NCBI GenBank assembly: GCA_013151785.1
Contig: JAADHP010000256.1
Span: 1-10,529 of the forward strand
Reading direction: 5' to 3'
DNA: 10,529 nt
Origin: Nitrospirota bacterium
Lineage (GTDB): Bacteria; Nitrospirota; Thermodesulfovibrionia; Thermodesulfovibrionales; JdFR-85
Both the position numbers and the translations under genes were made by a program. Position 1 is the stretch's first letter. Each line of letters begins with the position of its first letter. The notes under the pieces were generated by a model. It saw only the letters and a program-made list of their open reading frames with translations, had not been told where the DNA came from and did not search any database. Shown in pieces: positions 1-6,989 of this stretch.

Positions 1-251
1 CTGATCTCATCGCCTTCTCTGAGCAAGGACATCTCTGTGGTGGTCTTACCCACTGCCATAACTACAAGGCTTATGGTTCCTTCATCAGGATTGATATCGG
101 CAAGACTAAGGGGGATGCGTTCACCATGCTCATGAATCCTTACCATGACAAACTGACCTGGCTGGGCCTTTGATGAAATCAGGGGAGCGTCAATCTTGTA
201 ATAGAAAACATCTGGTTTTCTTAAAAGTTTTTTCTTCAGTATTCTGGGCAT
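1..251 (-). CDS. nfnA: NfnA/SudB-type ferredoxin-NAD(P) reductase small subunit, N-terminal part (runs off window)
   Basis: Only the first 83 codons are present, beginning MPRILKKKLLRKPDVFYYKI; the gene continues past base 1. The segment PGQFVMVRIHEHGERIPLSLAD, followed by GTISLVVMAVGKTTTEM, is the start of the FAD-binding beta-barrel of the ferredoxin reductase-like family that includes the Nfn small subunit, SudB and the dihydroorotate dehydrogenase electron-transfer subunit. In that family the protein carries FAD, an NAD(P)-binding domain and a [2Fe-2S] cluster, and it pairs with a GltD-like large subunit to exchange electrons between NADH, NADPH and ferredoxin. The ATG at 249-251 has an AGGGA ribosome-binding site about 6 nt upstream. 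The gap to tctA is 571 bp, so it probably has its own transcription start. Its GltD-like partner would be expected to the left, out of view. The family is clear; the exact name (nfnA versus sudB) is less certain. Confidence 0.8.
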   Translation of the reverse strand, partial: MPRILKKKLLRKPDVFYYKIDAPLISSKAQPGQFVMVRIHEHGERIPLSLADINPDEGTISLVVMAVGKTTTEMSLLREGDEI

Positions 252-359
252 AACTATTCCCTGCCTATATGCTTATCGTCCTTTTCTGACAATTCCTTGA
301 ATCATGTTGCTATTAAACCAGATTTAGCAATAAACTGCATAGCAGTGCTTTCACCCCAA

Positions 360-388
360 ATTGCCCCTTGACCCCTTTGTCAGGCAAT
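360..388 (-). promoter_or_regulatory. Hairpin that competes with the outer stem of E1, upstream of nfnA
   Basis: Read on the minus strand, ATTGCC-TGAC (388-379) can pair with GTCA (372-369) and GGCAAT (365-360). This gives a 10 bp stem with a 6-nt AAAGGG loop and a 3-nt AGG bulge. Bases 381-388 also belong to the 20/21 bp outer stem of E1, so the two foldings are mutually exclusive. It lies about 110 nt before the nfnA start codon on the nfnA sense strand. A switch-like role in nfnA expression is inference; no U-run follows the hairpin, so it is not a classical terminator. Confidence 0.4.
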
Positions 389-521
389 GGATATAGCCTT
401 TTCACTTCATTCTCGACGGACATCCCTGTCCGTCTCCGAGGTGAAAATCAGGTTCACCCTCCTGGTGAACCTTTATTTGATTTTCAAAACCCGTTCATTC
501 AAAGGCTATACCCATTGCCTG
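381..521 (-). repeat. Structured element E1: three-way-junction palindrome, covarying partner of E2
   Basis: A 141 bp imperfect palindrome. The outer arms 381-401 and 501-521 pair at 20 of 21 positions; the one exception, A391 with C511, becomes a U-G wobble on the minus strand. Inside on the plus strand are: unpaired TCATTCTC (407-414); hairpin H1 (415-422 with 427-434, loop TCCC); unpaired TCCGAGG (435-441); stem S2 (442-450 with 478-486, 9 bp perfect); hairpin H2 (451-458 with 464-471, loop CTCCT); bulge TTTATT (472-477); and AAACCC (487-492). The same order, stem lengths and unpaired motifs occur in E2 on the opposite strand with different stem sequences. Strand is set to minus because the mismatch is tolerated as G-U there and E2 gives the matching answer. 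I know no named family matching this. It could be a structured RNA or a DNA-level hairpin element. There is no clear target-site duplication at its edges. Confidence 0.75.
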
Positions 522-744
522 TTATTTTACAATCATCTGTCTCCTATCAGAAATTTACGGTTTTCAACAATTTCTCCTTATCCTTACAACTGGATGGGAG
601 ATTAATATAACCCTGACAATATAAACATCGTTACATTTCTACCCACCTGAAAACAAAAAAATATGATCGTGAACCTCTGCAAGATTACCTATAATAACAC
701 GTTCTTTCATAATAACATAATAAACATATAGAGAAAGCAACTTT

Positions 745-764
745 TGCTTATAAATTTATAAGCA
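745..764. promoter_or_regulatory. Perfect 20 bp AT-rich palindrome downstream of tctA
   Basis: TGCTTATAAATTTATAAGCA is its own reverse complement and is followed on the plus strand by six T residues (765-770). That would be a weak intrinsic terminator for plus-strand transcription only; on the minus strand, the tctA direction, the T-run precedes it. A short hairpin AGCAA/TTGCT (736-748) overlaps one arm. It could equally be an operator for a dimeric regulator. It lies 58 bp beyond the tctA stop codon. The function is unknown. Confidence 0.35.
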
Positions 765-822
765 TTTTTTATGCCTAAAATCGCAGGTATACTTCAAAAT
801 ATAATCTCGGGATGTCGCAATA

Positions 823-2790
823 TCAGATAAAGGCACCTGCAGGTGTCTGAACCTTCAGAATCAGATTGAACAGGAAATAGAGAATACCCATGAAAATACA
901 TGACACCACTATCTTTACAGATAGATCCTTCAAGAGTGTATCCTTTGACCTCCTAAAAAGAAAAGGGAACACTGCATAGAAAAGGAACGAACTGAGATAG
1001 AATCCAATCCGATTTAAAGAATAAAAATAGACTACTGTATATAGAAACAACAGAACTACCTTTGATATAGGGATATCTATTCCAGTGGCATCTAATTTTT
1101 TATTAGACACCATTGAGACCAATACCTGCACGAGCAGCAAAGATGCGAGACCTGCCATGATTATCAATGTAGCAGATGGAAAGATGGCAGACAGCGGATC
1201 CTTTACCTTCAGGGCAAACTTGTAAATAGCGAGCGAGCCCGAGATAACAAGAATTGCTACTATTAAATCGTACCTGTTAATCACCTTTTTCCTGCCCTTA
1301 TCCTTAAGAGTGCCCATGACACCAAAAAGTATTGAAACTACACACAATATGATAATAGTAATATTTATCCAGCCTGTAAAGAAGTACTTCAGGAATCCCT
1401 CGCCCGCACTTGCTATCAGCATACCTTTCAAGAAGCTATTCTCTGCTATGCCACCTAAGATAAGTCCCATCACAACAGGTGCAGGAGAAAACCCAAACTT
1501 ACTCGCAATATACATTACAATGCCAACGCTGAACATTATTATTACATCATTAAAGGAGTTGTTCACACTGTAAGTGCCGAATACTGCAAGCACAATAATC
1601 GAGGCAGCCATATACAGATCAGGCACCCTCATCACCCAGTAGGAATATCGGGAAAGTATTATGCCGAATACAAGCATCAAAAGCTGTGCCAGTAGCAAGG
1701 AACCAATAAAAGTATTTACCAGGTGACCATGCAGGAGAAATAGATTTGGACCAGGAAAAATCCCGTGTATAAGAAGCCCTCCAAGAAGCACCGCAGCTGT
1801 TGGACTGCCAGGTATGCTCAGGGTTAACAGAGGAACCAGCGAAGGCCCGACCATAGCGTTATTAGCAGACTCTGCAGCAACAACACCATCTGGAATCCCT
1901 GTTCCATACTTCTCTGGATGCCTTGAAAACTTTTTTGCCTGATCATAGGCAACTATACCTGCCACCTGTCCCCCTACGCCTGGAATCAATCCAATAATAG
2001 TACCCACAATTGAGCCTATGCCAAGAACCCTGACCATCTTCAGGGTTCTCAGGAAGGTCCTGAAAAAGATTCCTTTCTCAGGTTGAAATTTTATTATTGT
2101 ACGTTGTGTTCCATACCACTCGATTAATGTGAAAACCTGGGGGATGGCAAACAATCCGATCAATGCCGGCACTATATGAATTCCACCTGTGAGCACTTCA
2201 TGAAAAACAAAACGGAACTCTCCAGTAGTAGGGTTTGCCCCTATGGTGCTCAACCATACACCAAAGGCTCCTGCAATAAGAGACTTGATAATGCTACCAG
2301 AACCAAGCCCTGCAACAACAGTGAGGCCAAGGATGGATATCCAGAAGATCTCTGTTGATTGAAACTTCAGTGCAACCTCAGACAGTGGCAGGGTCAGGAA
2401 TATCATTATCATCATCCCGAACACTCCACCGATAAAGGAGCTGATAAAACACATATACAGCGTGGATTGTGCCTTGCCAGACCTGGCAAGGGGATATCCA
2501 TCAAGCAGGGTGGCAATATTAGCCGGTGCTCCAGGAACGTTTATAAGGATTGCAGATATTGCACCACCTGCTACCGAGGCTGCATATACTGCACCCAGTA
2601 GTATTAATCCTGTAGTAGGATCCATATAAAAGGTAAAGGGCACAAGGAGGGCCACTGCAAGTGTGGGGCTCACACCTGGTAAGGCACCAAGAATAATACC
2701 ACCAAACACACCTGTCAACAATACAAGCATGTTGTTGAAGGTAAATATATCAGGTATGATACCTATGACACCTGTAAGACCTTCTAACAC
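823..2790 (-). CDS. tctA: Tripartite tricarboxylate transporter permease, TctA fused to a TctB-like domain
   Basis: This is the inner-membrane part of a TTT-family transporter, which moves carboxylates across the cytoplasmic membrane using an ion gradient, fed by a TctC receptor. Residues 1 to about 495 are a full TctA: GALPGVSPTLAVALLVP (35-51) and NVPGAPANIATLLDGYP (84-100) match the first conserved half, and GLIPGVGGQVAGIVAYDQA with ANNAMVGPSLVPLLTLSIPG matches the second, each among many hydrophobic segments. TctA proteins are usually about 500 residues. Here a further 155 or so residues contain about four more hydrophobic segments (FPSATLIIMAGLASLLLV; RIGFYLSSFLFYAVFPFLF; VSCIFMGILYFLFNLIL) with the pattern of the small TctB subunit. 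No separate tctB is nearby, so this looks like a natural TctA-TctB fusion. The start is GTG, 6 nt after AGAGGG. It follows tctC by 73 bp across a strong hairpin. The transported carboxylate cannot be told from sequence. Confidence 0.92.
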   Translation of the reverse strand: MLEGLTGVIGIIPDIFTFNNMLVLLTGVFGGIILGALPGVSPTLAVALLVPFTFYMDPTTGLILLGAVYAASVAGGAISAILINVPGAPANIATLLDGYPLARSGKAQSTLYMCFISSFIGGVFGMMIMIFLTLPLSEVALKFQSTEIFWISILGLTVVAGLGSGSIIKSLIAGAFGVWLSTIGANPTTGEFRFVFHEVLTGGIHIVPALIGLFAIPQVFTLIEWYGTQRTIIKFQPEKGIFFRTFLRTLKMVRVLGIGSIVGTIIGLIPGVGGQVAGIVAYDQAKKFSRHPEKYGTGIPDGVVAAESANNAMVGPSLVPLLTLSIPGSPTAAVLLGGLLIHGIFPGPNLFLLHGHLVNTFIGSLLLAQLLMLVFGIILSRYSYWVMRVPDLYMAASIIVLAVFGTYSVNNSFNDVIIMFSVGIVMYIASKFGFSPAPVVMGLILGGIAENSFLKGMLIASAGEGFLKYFFTGWINITIIILCVVSILFGVMGTLKDKGRKKVINRYDLIVAILVISGSLAIYKFALKVKDPLSAIFPSATLIIMAGLASLLLVQVLVSMVSNKKLDATGIDIPISKVVLLFLYTVVYFYSLNRIGFYLSSFLFYAVFPFLFRRSKDTLLKDLSVKIVVSCIFMGILYFLFNLILKVQTPAGAFI

Positions 2791-2820
2791 AAATTACCCT
2801 CTTCTGTTGTAGATTCATAA

Positions 2821-2854
2821 ACAGGTCAGGGGACACAAAACTCCCCTGACCTGT
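2821..2854 (-). promoter_or_regulatory. Strong hairpin between tctC and tctA
   Basis: ACAGGTCAGGGG (2821-2832) pairs perfectly with CCCCTGACCTGT (2843-2854) around a 10-nt loop, giving a 12 bp, GC-rich stem that begins 9 bp after the tctC stop. On the minus strand it is followed by TTTATGAATC rather than a long T-run, so it is not a good intrinsic terminator. The likely role, by analogy with binding-protein transport operons, is to protect the 3' end of tctC mRNA or cause partial termination so that receptor exceeds permease. That role is inference; the stem itself is plain in the sequence. Confidence 0.65.
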
Positions 2855-2863
2855 AATAGAGCC

Positions 2864-3841
2864 TTATTTAGACAGGATCTCTTTGAATACCTTCTGCAGT
2901 TCTTTCTCTGTCCTGCTCCACATCTCTTTTGTCTCTTCACGGGTCAGAACCATCATGCCTGACCCACCATCCTTCATCCTCTTCTGCACCTTCTTGTCCT
3001 TGAACATCTTCACAAAGGCATCTGACAGTTTCTTTATTATCTCAGGAGGGGTTCCTTTGGGAGCTGCAATTCCTCTTCTGTTATTACTGGTATCATCAAC
3101 ATTAAATCCAAGCTCCTGGAAGGTCTTTACATCAGGGATAAAGGGGTTCCTTTTGATGTCAGCAACAGCAAGAATCTTCAGTCTGTCTCTGGACCTATAT
3201 GCATCTGAGGTATTGTTAAAACCTGCCATCACCTCACCACTTATAACTGCCAGCAAAGCAGGCACACCACCTTTGTAAGGGATATATTTCGCCTTTATAC
3301 CTGCTGCCTTCTCCAACTGTAGCAGGGCGATATGGTGGCCTACAAACCGTCCAGCACCTGAAAATGTAACCTTACCTGGATTCTTTTTTGCATAATCCAC
3401 AAGATCCTGCACAGAGTTGAAGGGACTGTTCTTGGGTACAACAAGCACAGCAGGGTCAGTACCCCAGTTTGCTATGGGTTCCATGTTGTTGATATTGTAT
3501 TTTGCCTTGTCTGGATAAACGATTGACTGTGCAATAAAGTGTGGCACATTGTAGGCAACCAGTTCATAGCCATCTTTTGAGGCCGATGTGACAAACCAGT
3601 TCCATCCAACCATGCCTCCTCCACCAGGCTTGTTTATAATCACAATGGGCTGCCCAAGATAGGTCTGCGCCTTCATGGTGACTATTCGTGCCTGGAAATC
3701 TGTAGCACCACCTGGTGAGTAAGAAACAATCAGTTTTATGGGTTTATCAGGATACTCTCCAGCTATTACAGTGCTCCCCAGTAAAAACAGGCAGGCTACC
3801 GCCAGTACTATTGCTTTTAAATATAGACCCTTCCACCTCAT
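2864..3841 (-). CDS. tctC: TctC/Bug-family periplasmic solute-binding receptor
   Basis: This 325-residue protein captures a carboxylate in the periplasm and delivers it to the TctA/TctB permease. The first 28 or so residues are a Sec signal peptide (MRWKG, then a hydrophobic run ending STVIAG) with no credible lipobox, which suggests a soluble periplasmic protein. The mature start, EYPDKPIKLIVSYSPGGATD (29-48), is the classic Bug-family opening, and NKPGGGGMVG (70-79) matches the conserved second loop. Later segments (VTFSGAGRFVGHHIALLQLEKAAG, IPYKGGVPALLAVISGEVMAGF, GIAAPKGTPPEIIKKL) also fit the family. Length is normal. AAGGAGG lies 5-6 nt before the ATG. It follows the ligase gene by 85 bp, which contain two small hairpins, and precedes tctA in the usual receptor-then-permease order. 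Bug proteins bind diverse carboxylates including aromatic acids, so the ligand is open. Confidence 0.95.
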   Translation of the reverse strand: MRWKGLYLKAIVLAVACLFLLGSTVIAGEYPDKPIKLIVSYSPGGATDFQARIVTMKAQTYLGQPIVIINKPGGGGMVGWNWFVTSASKDGYELVAYNVPHFIAQSIVYPDKAKYNINNMEPIANWGTDPAVLVVPKNSPFNSVQDLVDYAKKNPGKVTFSGAGRFVGHHIALLQLEKAAGIKAKYIPYKGGVPALLAVISGEVMAGFNNTSDAYRSRDRLKILAVADIKRNPFIPDVKTFQELGFNVDDTSNNRRGIAAPKGTPPEIIKKLSDAFVKMFKDKKVQKRMKDGGSGMMVLTREETKEMWSRTEKELQKVFKEILSK

Positions 3842-3860
3842 AAATACCTCCTTTTTGTTA

Positions 3861-3905
3861 CCCCTTTAAAAGGGGAATCAATTGCTCCAAACCCAGTAAT
3901 ACTGG
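3861..3905 (-). promoter_or_regulatory. Two short palindromes in the ligase-tctC gap
   Basis: CCCCTTT (3861-3867) pairs with AAAGGGG (3869-3875), and CCAGTA (3893-3898) pairs with TACTGG (3900-3905), each around a single central base. They sit between the ligase stop (3927) and the AAGGAGG of tctC. They may form RNA hairpins that set a processing point or decouple tctC expression from the upstream genes, or they may be small operators. There is no T-run of terminator length after either. Confidence 0.35.
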
Positions 3906-3926
3906 ATTTTCGTTGAAGATGAATGA

Positions 3927-5579
3927 TTATCTCTTGCACCGCTCTTCTTCCCTCAGGACACGTCTTAATATCTTTCCAGCAGGTGATAGAGGTAGTTCTT
4001 CACGAAATTCGATAATTCGAGGAACCTTGTATGCAGACAGATGTCTTTTACAGTAATTAATAATATCCTCTGCATTCAGGGAGCCCTTTGCCTCATCAGT
4101 GGGAACAATAAAGGCCTTGACATTTTCTCCTCTGTAGGTGTCTGGTATACCTATTACAGCGCATAATTTTACCCCTGGATACTTGTAAAGAACTTCTTCC
4201 ACCTCTCGTGGCCAGACTTTGAACCCCGACGCATTTATAAAGTCCTTCAGCCTGTCCACAACATACAGGTATCCTTCGGCATCCATTCTGACCACATCCC
4301 CTGTGCGGAACCAGCCATCCTGAATCGCCTCAGCCGTGGCCTCTGGATTGTCAAGATAACCCTTCATAACCTGAGGACCCCTGATAAGGAGTTCTCCTTC
4401 CTCTCCAACAGATACATCCTGACCTGTCTGGATATCAACAATCCTGATATCCGTGTCTGGCAGAGGAATGCCAATTGAACCTGCCTTGGGCCTTTCTATG
4501 GGATTAGCCACTGCAAGAGGACTGGTCTCTGTCAGACCATATGCCTCTACAAGCACCTCCTTACCTGCCAGGGCATCAAAGGCCTTTTTTATCTGTACAG
4601 GAAGAGGAGCAGCACCTGTTCTGCATGCCTTGAGGGATGAGTAATCGCATCTGCAGGCATCCTTGTCATTAAGCAAGGCAGCAAAGAGTGTATGCACTCC
4701 AAATAATCTGGTGGCCCTGTATTTCTCCACGATCTTTCCTATAACCGGTGGATTGGCACGTTGTAGTACCAGCAGGGTTGCTCCTGCATAAAGCGGCACG
4801 TTCATTACACCTGTCATGCCACCGCTGTGTGACATGGGAATTACACAAACACATCTTTCCTCACAGGGCTCAAAGGCATACCACGTAGCAAACTGGATGG
4901 TATTAACTACAATATTTCTATGGGTGAGCATGGCTCCCTTTGGCTCTCCTGTTGTACCACCAGTGTAAAGAATAACTGCTACATCCTCTGCAGGGTCTAT
5001 CTCGGGAAGGGATATTTCTTTATCTTTATTAATGAGTTCCTCAAAACATAATACGTCGCCATACGATTTCTTTTCCGCAGAAGACTGCAGGGTTGCAACT
5101 ATTATCTTTAGATTAAATCCTGTAGATGCCTTTTTAACCTCTTCAATTGATTTCTCACTGGCAACAACTGCTTTTACTTTTGAATTCTTGAATGTCTTAT
5201 GCAATTCCTCACATCTGGCCATGGCATTGTTTGGTACAACCGTGCCACCTGCCATTATAACCCCATAATAACTGATAATATAAGCAGGGCTGTTTGGTAA
5301 TACCGTGGCTACCCGATCTCCCTTTTTTATTCCCAGTTCCCTCAGGCTTGCTGACAGGGCGAGGGCATTATCAAACAACTCTCGATAGGTCAGACGTTGT
5401 AATACCTCCATGTTCTCATAATCCAGAAACAGTACTGCCTCTTTATCAGCAAAAGAGTCAAGGTTTCTTTCCAGTATCCACCATGCCGGTACCAGAGGAT
5501 ATTCGATAGATCTGGGCACATGGGCAGGCCAGAATTTGTACCACGGCCTTTCTTCCTGATGAAAAGAGTTACATTGCAT
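3927..5579 (-). CDS. AMP-forming acyl-CoA ligase (FadD/4-coumarate-CoA ligase-like)
   Basis: This 550-residue enzyme would activate a carboxylic acid with ATP to an acyl-adenylate and then to the CoA thioester in the cytoplasm. All core ANL-superfamily motifs are present: the phosphate-binding loop YTGGTTGEPKG (205-215), EAYGLTETSP (345-354), GWFRTGD (422-428), the hinge DRLKDFINASGFKVWP (442-457), and the C-terminal catalytic lysine in PAGKILRR (K536). Length is normal for the long-chain acyl/4-coumarate ligase group and longer than PaaK-type phenylacetate-CoA ligases. The ATG at 5579 follows GGGAGG with 9 nt spacing. It lies 36 bp after the oxidoreductase gamma gene and before the transporter genes, so it may activate the imported acid or recycle an acid released from the oxidoreductase product. 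Acid chain length or ring type cannot be read reliably from the visible motifs. Confidence 0.93.
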   Translation of the reverse strand: MQCNSFHQEERPWYKFWPAHVPRSIEYPLVPAWWILERNLDSFADKEAVLFLDYENMEVLQRLTYRELFDNALALSASLRELGIKKGDRVATVLPNSPAYIISYYGVIMAGGTVVPNNAMARCEELHKTFKNSKVKAVVASEKSIEEVKKASTGFNLKIIVATLQSSAEKKSYGDVLCFEELINKDKEISLPEIDPAEDVAVILYTGGTTGEPKGAMLTHRNIVVNTIQFATWYAFEPCEERCVCVIPMSHSGGMTGVMNVPLYAGATLLVLQRANPPVIGKIVEKYRATRLFGVHTLFAALLNDKDACRCDYSSLKACRTGAAPLPVQIKKAFDALAGKEVLVEAYGLTETSPLAVANPIERPKAGSIGIPLPDTDIRIVDIQTGQDVSVGEEGELLIRGPQVMKGYLDNPEATAEAIQDGWFRTGDVVRMDAEGYLYVVDRLKDFINASGFKVWPREVEEVLYKYPGVKLCAVIGIPDTYRGENVKAFIVPTDEAKGSLNAEDIINYCKRHLSAYKVPRIIEFREELPLSPAGKILRRVLREEERCKR

Positions 5580-5615
5580 GTATATTTACCTCCCCGTAGT
5601 TGTTGAACCTGCAAA

Positions 5616-6155
5616 CTACCCCTTGCCATTAAAAAGGGAATACCCTATCTCAAAGGCCCTTTTGTTTTCCTCATGAAACCTTGGTATAACGTGCAGAATA
5701 CTTTCAAGCACTGTGTCTCGATCCAGAACATCAAGGTGCCTGGAGATGGCACCAAGCATTATGGTGTTTGCAAATACAGGACGTCCAAAGTTCTGCACTG
5801 AGAGATCCTTGGCAGGCACAGGCCGCTGTCTGCATGTAAGGGCATCATCGATCTCAACCACAAAGGCAGGATCGTATAATATAATGCCCTGGGTAACAAG
5901 ATGTTTAAAGGAATTATATGCAGCAAGGGACAAAGCAGCAAAGATATCAGGATTCTCCACAATAGGACTGTCAATAGGCTCCTTTGAGATAACAACCTGG
6001 CTTCTTACATACCCGCCCCTCATCTCTGTACCATGACTCTTCAACATGGTAACACGGTATCCTTCCTTAACCGCAGCCTCCCCTATAATCTGGCCAAGCC
6101 TCACCACACCCTGTCCGCCAAATCCGCTTGCAAGAATTTCGGTCCTGACTTTCAT
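5616..6155 (-). CDS. 2-oxoacid:acceptor oxidoreductase, gamma subunit
   Basis: This 179-residue subunit carries the gamma domain of the pyruvate/2-oxoglutarate/indolepyruvate ferredoxin oxidoreductase superfamily, which binds CoA during oxidative decarboxylation of a 2-oxoacid. The signature GFGGQGVVRLGQ (11-22) is at the start, followed by the conserved HGTEMRGGYVRSQV (41-54) and FANTIMLGAISRHL near the C-terminal third. Length fits a stand-alone gamma subunit such as OorC/KorC or PadE. Its ATG overlaps the stop of the beta gene (ATGA), with AAGGAGG 11 nt upstream, so the two are translationally coupled. It is the third gene in the order flavoprotein/delta, alpha, beta, gamma, the same subunit order as OorDABC. 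The specific substrate is not determined. Confidence 0.93.
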   Translation of the reverse strand: MKVRTEILASGFGGQGVVRLGQIIGEAAVKEGYRVTMLKSHGTEMRGGYVRSQVVISKEPIDSPIVENPDIFAALSLAAYNSFKHLVTQGIILYDPAFVVEIDDALTCRQRPVPAKDLSVQNFGRPVFANTIMLGAISRHLDVLDRDTVLESILHVIPRFHEENKRAFEIGYSLFNGKG

Positions 6156-6988
6156 GCTGCTATTGACCTCCTTATCCTCTCGATATTTTTCCGTATGGTT
6201 TCGGAAAACTCGGGCCTTGAATTACTGGCATCATAATAAATCCCTGTAGCCCATAGAGTGTCCTCCTTTTCTTCACCCAGGGGAGCAGCCTTGCTCTCAA
6301 TCCATTTATATATTTTCAATGGACTTCTTGTGCCAAGCTCTCTACTTCCGAAGTTGGTAGGACAGGGATAGACAATATGGATTAAAGAAAATCCCCTGTT
6401 TTGTATCCCCTTTTTGATGCTTTCCACTACACGATACCCATCCATGGATACATGACGGGCCAGGAAGGTAGCACCTGCATACCTCAATATATTCAGTACA
6501 TCCATCCCTTCACTCATCAGATTCTGTTCAAACATTCCATAGGGACTGCTGTCGGTTTTACTCCCGTAAGGTGTGGTCCAGCCGTACTGTCCGCCCGTGG
6601 ACATGTAACCCAGGTTATCATTCACTATCACAGTAAGATCAGCATTACAGCGTGCAGCATGTATCAGGTGCAATAATCCTATACCAAAGGCATCTCCATC
6701 ACCTACGGTAAGTATGATTTTCTTCTCCGGTGGCAGAGCAAGCCTCAATCCCCTTGCTATGGCATATACCCTTCCGTGGGTACCGGCAAATCCATCTCCC
6801 TTCCATGTACCAAAGGTCTGACGGCCTGCACACCCAATGGAGGTGCCCCATACCACATCCTCCACTTCGAGGCCGAGTTCATAAATAGCCTGTACAGTTG
6901 CCTTGTGGTTTATACCCAGGCCACAACCCGAACAGGCTGTGCTGGGAATCTTTCTTGGTCTTAAATACTTCTTAGCCAGATAGTCCAT
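6152..6988 (-). CDS. 2-oxoacid:acceptor oxidoreductase, beta subunit (thiamine diphosphate-binding)
   Basis: This 278-residue catalytic subunit binds thiamine diphosphate and one [4Fe-4S] cluster. CSGCG (19-23) supplies two cluster cysteines (C19, C22), with C53 and C209 (in YPCPTNFG) as the likely third and fourth. The thiamine diphosphate/Mg motif runs from GDGDAFGIG (97-105) to NDNLGYMSTGGQ (123-134). I chose the ATG at 6988 over one at 7024. It lies immediately after the alpha stop (TAA, then 1 nt, then ATG), has GGAGGAG 7 nt upstream, and starts MDYLAKKYLR as expected, while the longer form would add 12 residues unlike the family and overlap alpha. TTPYGSK replaces the more usual TTPTG-type segment after TGGQ, a possible clue to the substrate. 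The stop overlaps the gamma start. Confidence 0.93.
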   Translation of the reverse strand: MDYLAKKYLRPRKIPSTACSGCGLGINHKATVQAIYELGLEVEDVVWGTSIGCAGRQTFGTWKGDGFAGTHGRVYAIARGLRLALPPEKKIILTVGDGDAFGIGLLHLIHAARCNADLTVIVNDNLGYMSTGGQYGWTTPYGSKTDSSPYGMFEQNLMSEGMDVLNILRYAGATFLARHVSMDGYRVVESIKKGIQNRGFSLIHIVYPCPTNFGSRELGTRSPLKIYKWIESKAAPLGEEKEDTLWATGIYYDASNSRPEFSETIRKNIERIRRSIAA

Positions 6989-6989
6989 A

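Larger units (their letters stand above)
252..822. other. Intergenic region between nfnA and tctA, with structured element E1
   Basis: This 571 bp region has no convincing gene. It holds element E1 (381-521), an alternative hairpin overlapping one arm of E1 (360-388), an AT-rich 20 bp palindrome (745-764) and small inverted repeats close to nfnA (TTGCTA at 307-312 with TAGCAA at 325-330; ACTGC/GCAGT at 334-346). The part from 522 to 740 is AT-rich and otherwise featureless to my reading. No strong U-tract terminator follows the tctA stop on the minus strand. The plus-strand reading frames here run across E1 and the AT-rich tail and have no ribosome-binding site. Confidence 0.7.

Noticed and set aside
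381..521. E1 and E2 as integron attC sites
   Set aside because: They share the idea of a folded strand with conserved unpaired bases, but lack the GTTRRRY/RYYYAAC ends, have two internal hairpins rather than one long stem, and no integrase is present.
368..610. Two overlapping plus-strand reading frames of 72-80 codons
   Set aside because: They run through the palindromic element E1 and its AT-rich flank, have no ribosome-binding site, and show no recognisable protein pattern. The inverted repeats explain the open frame better.
639..710. A 23-residue minus-strand frame (MKERVIIGN...) after tctA
   Set aside because: No ribosome-binding site precedes the ATG, it is very short, and I recognise no family.
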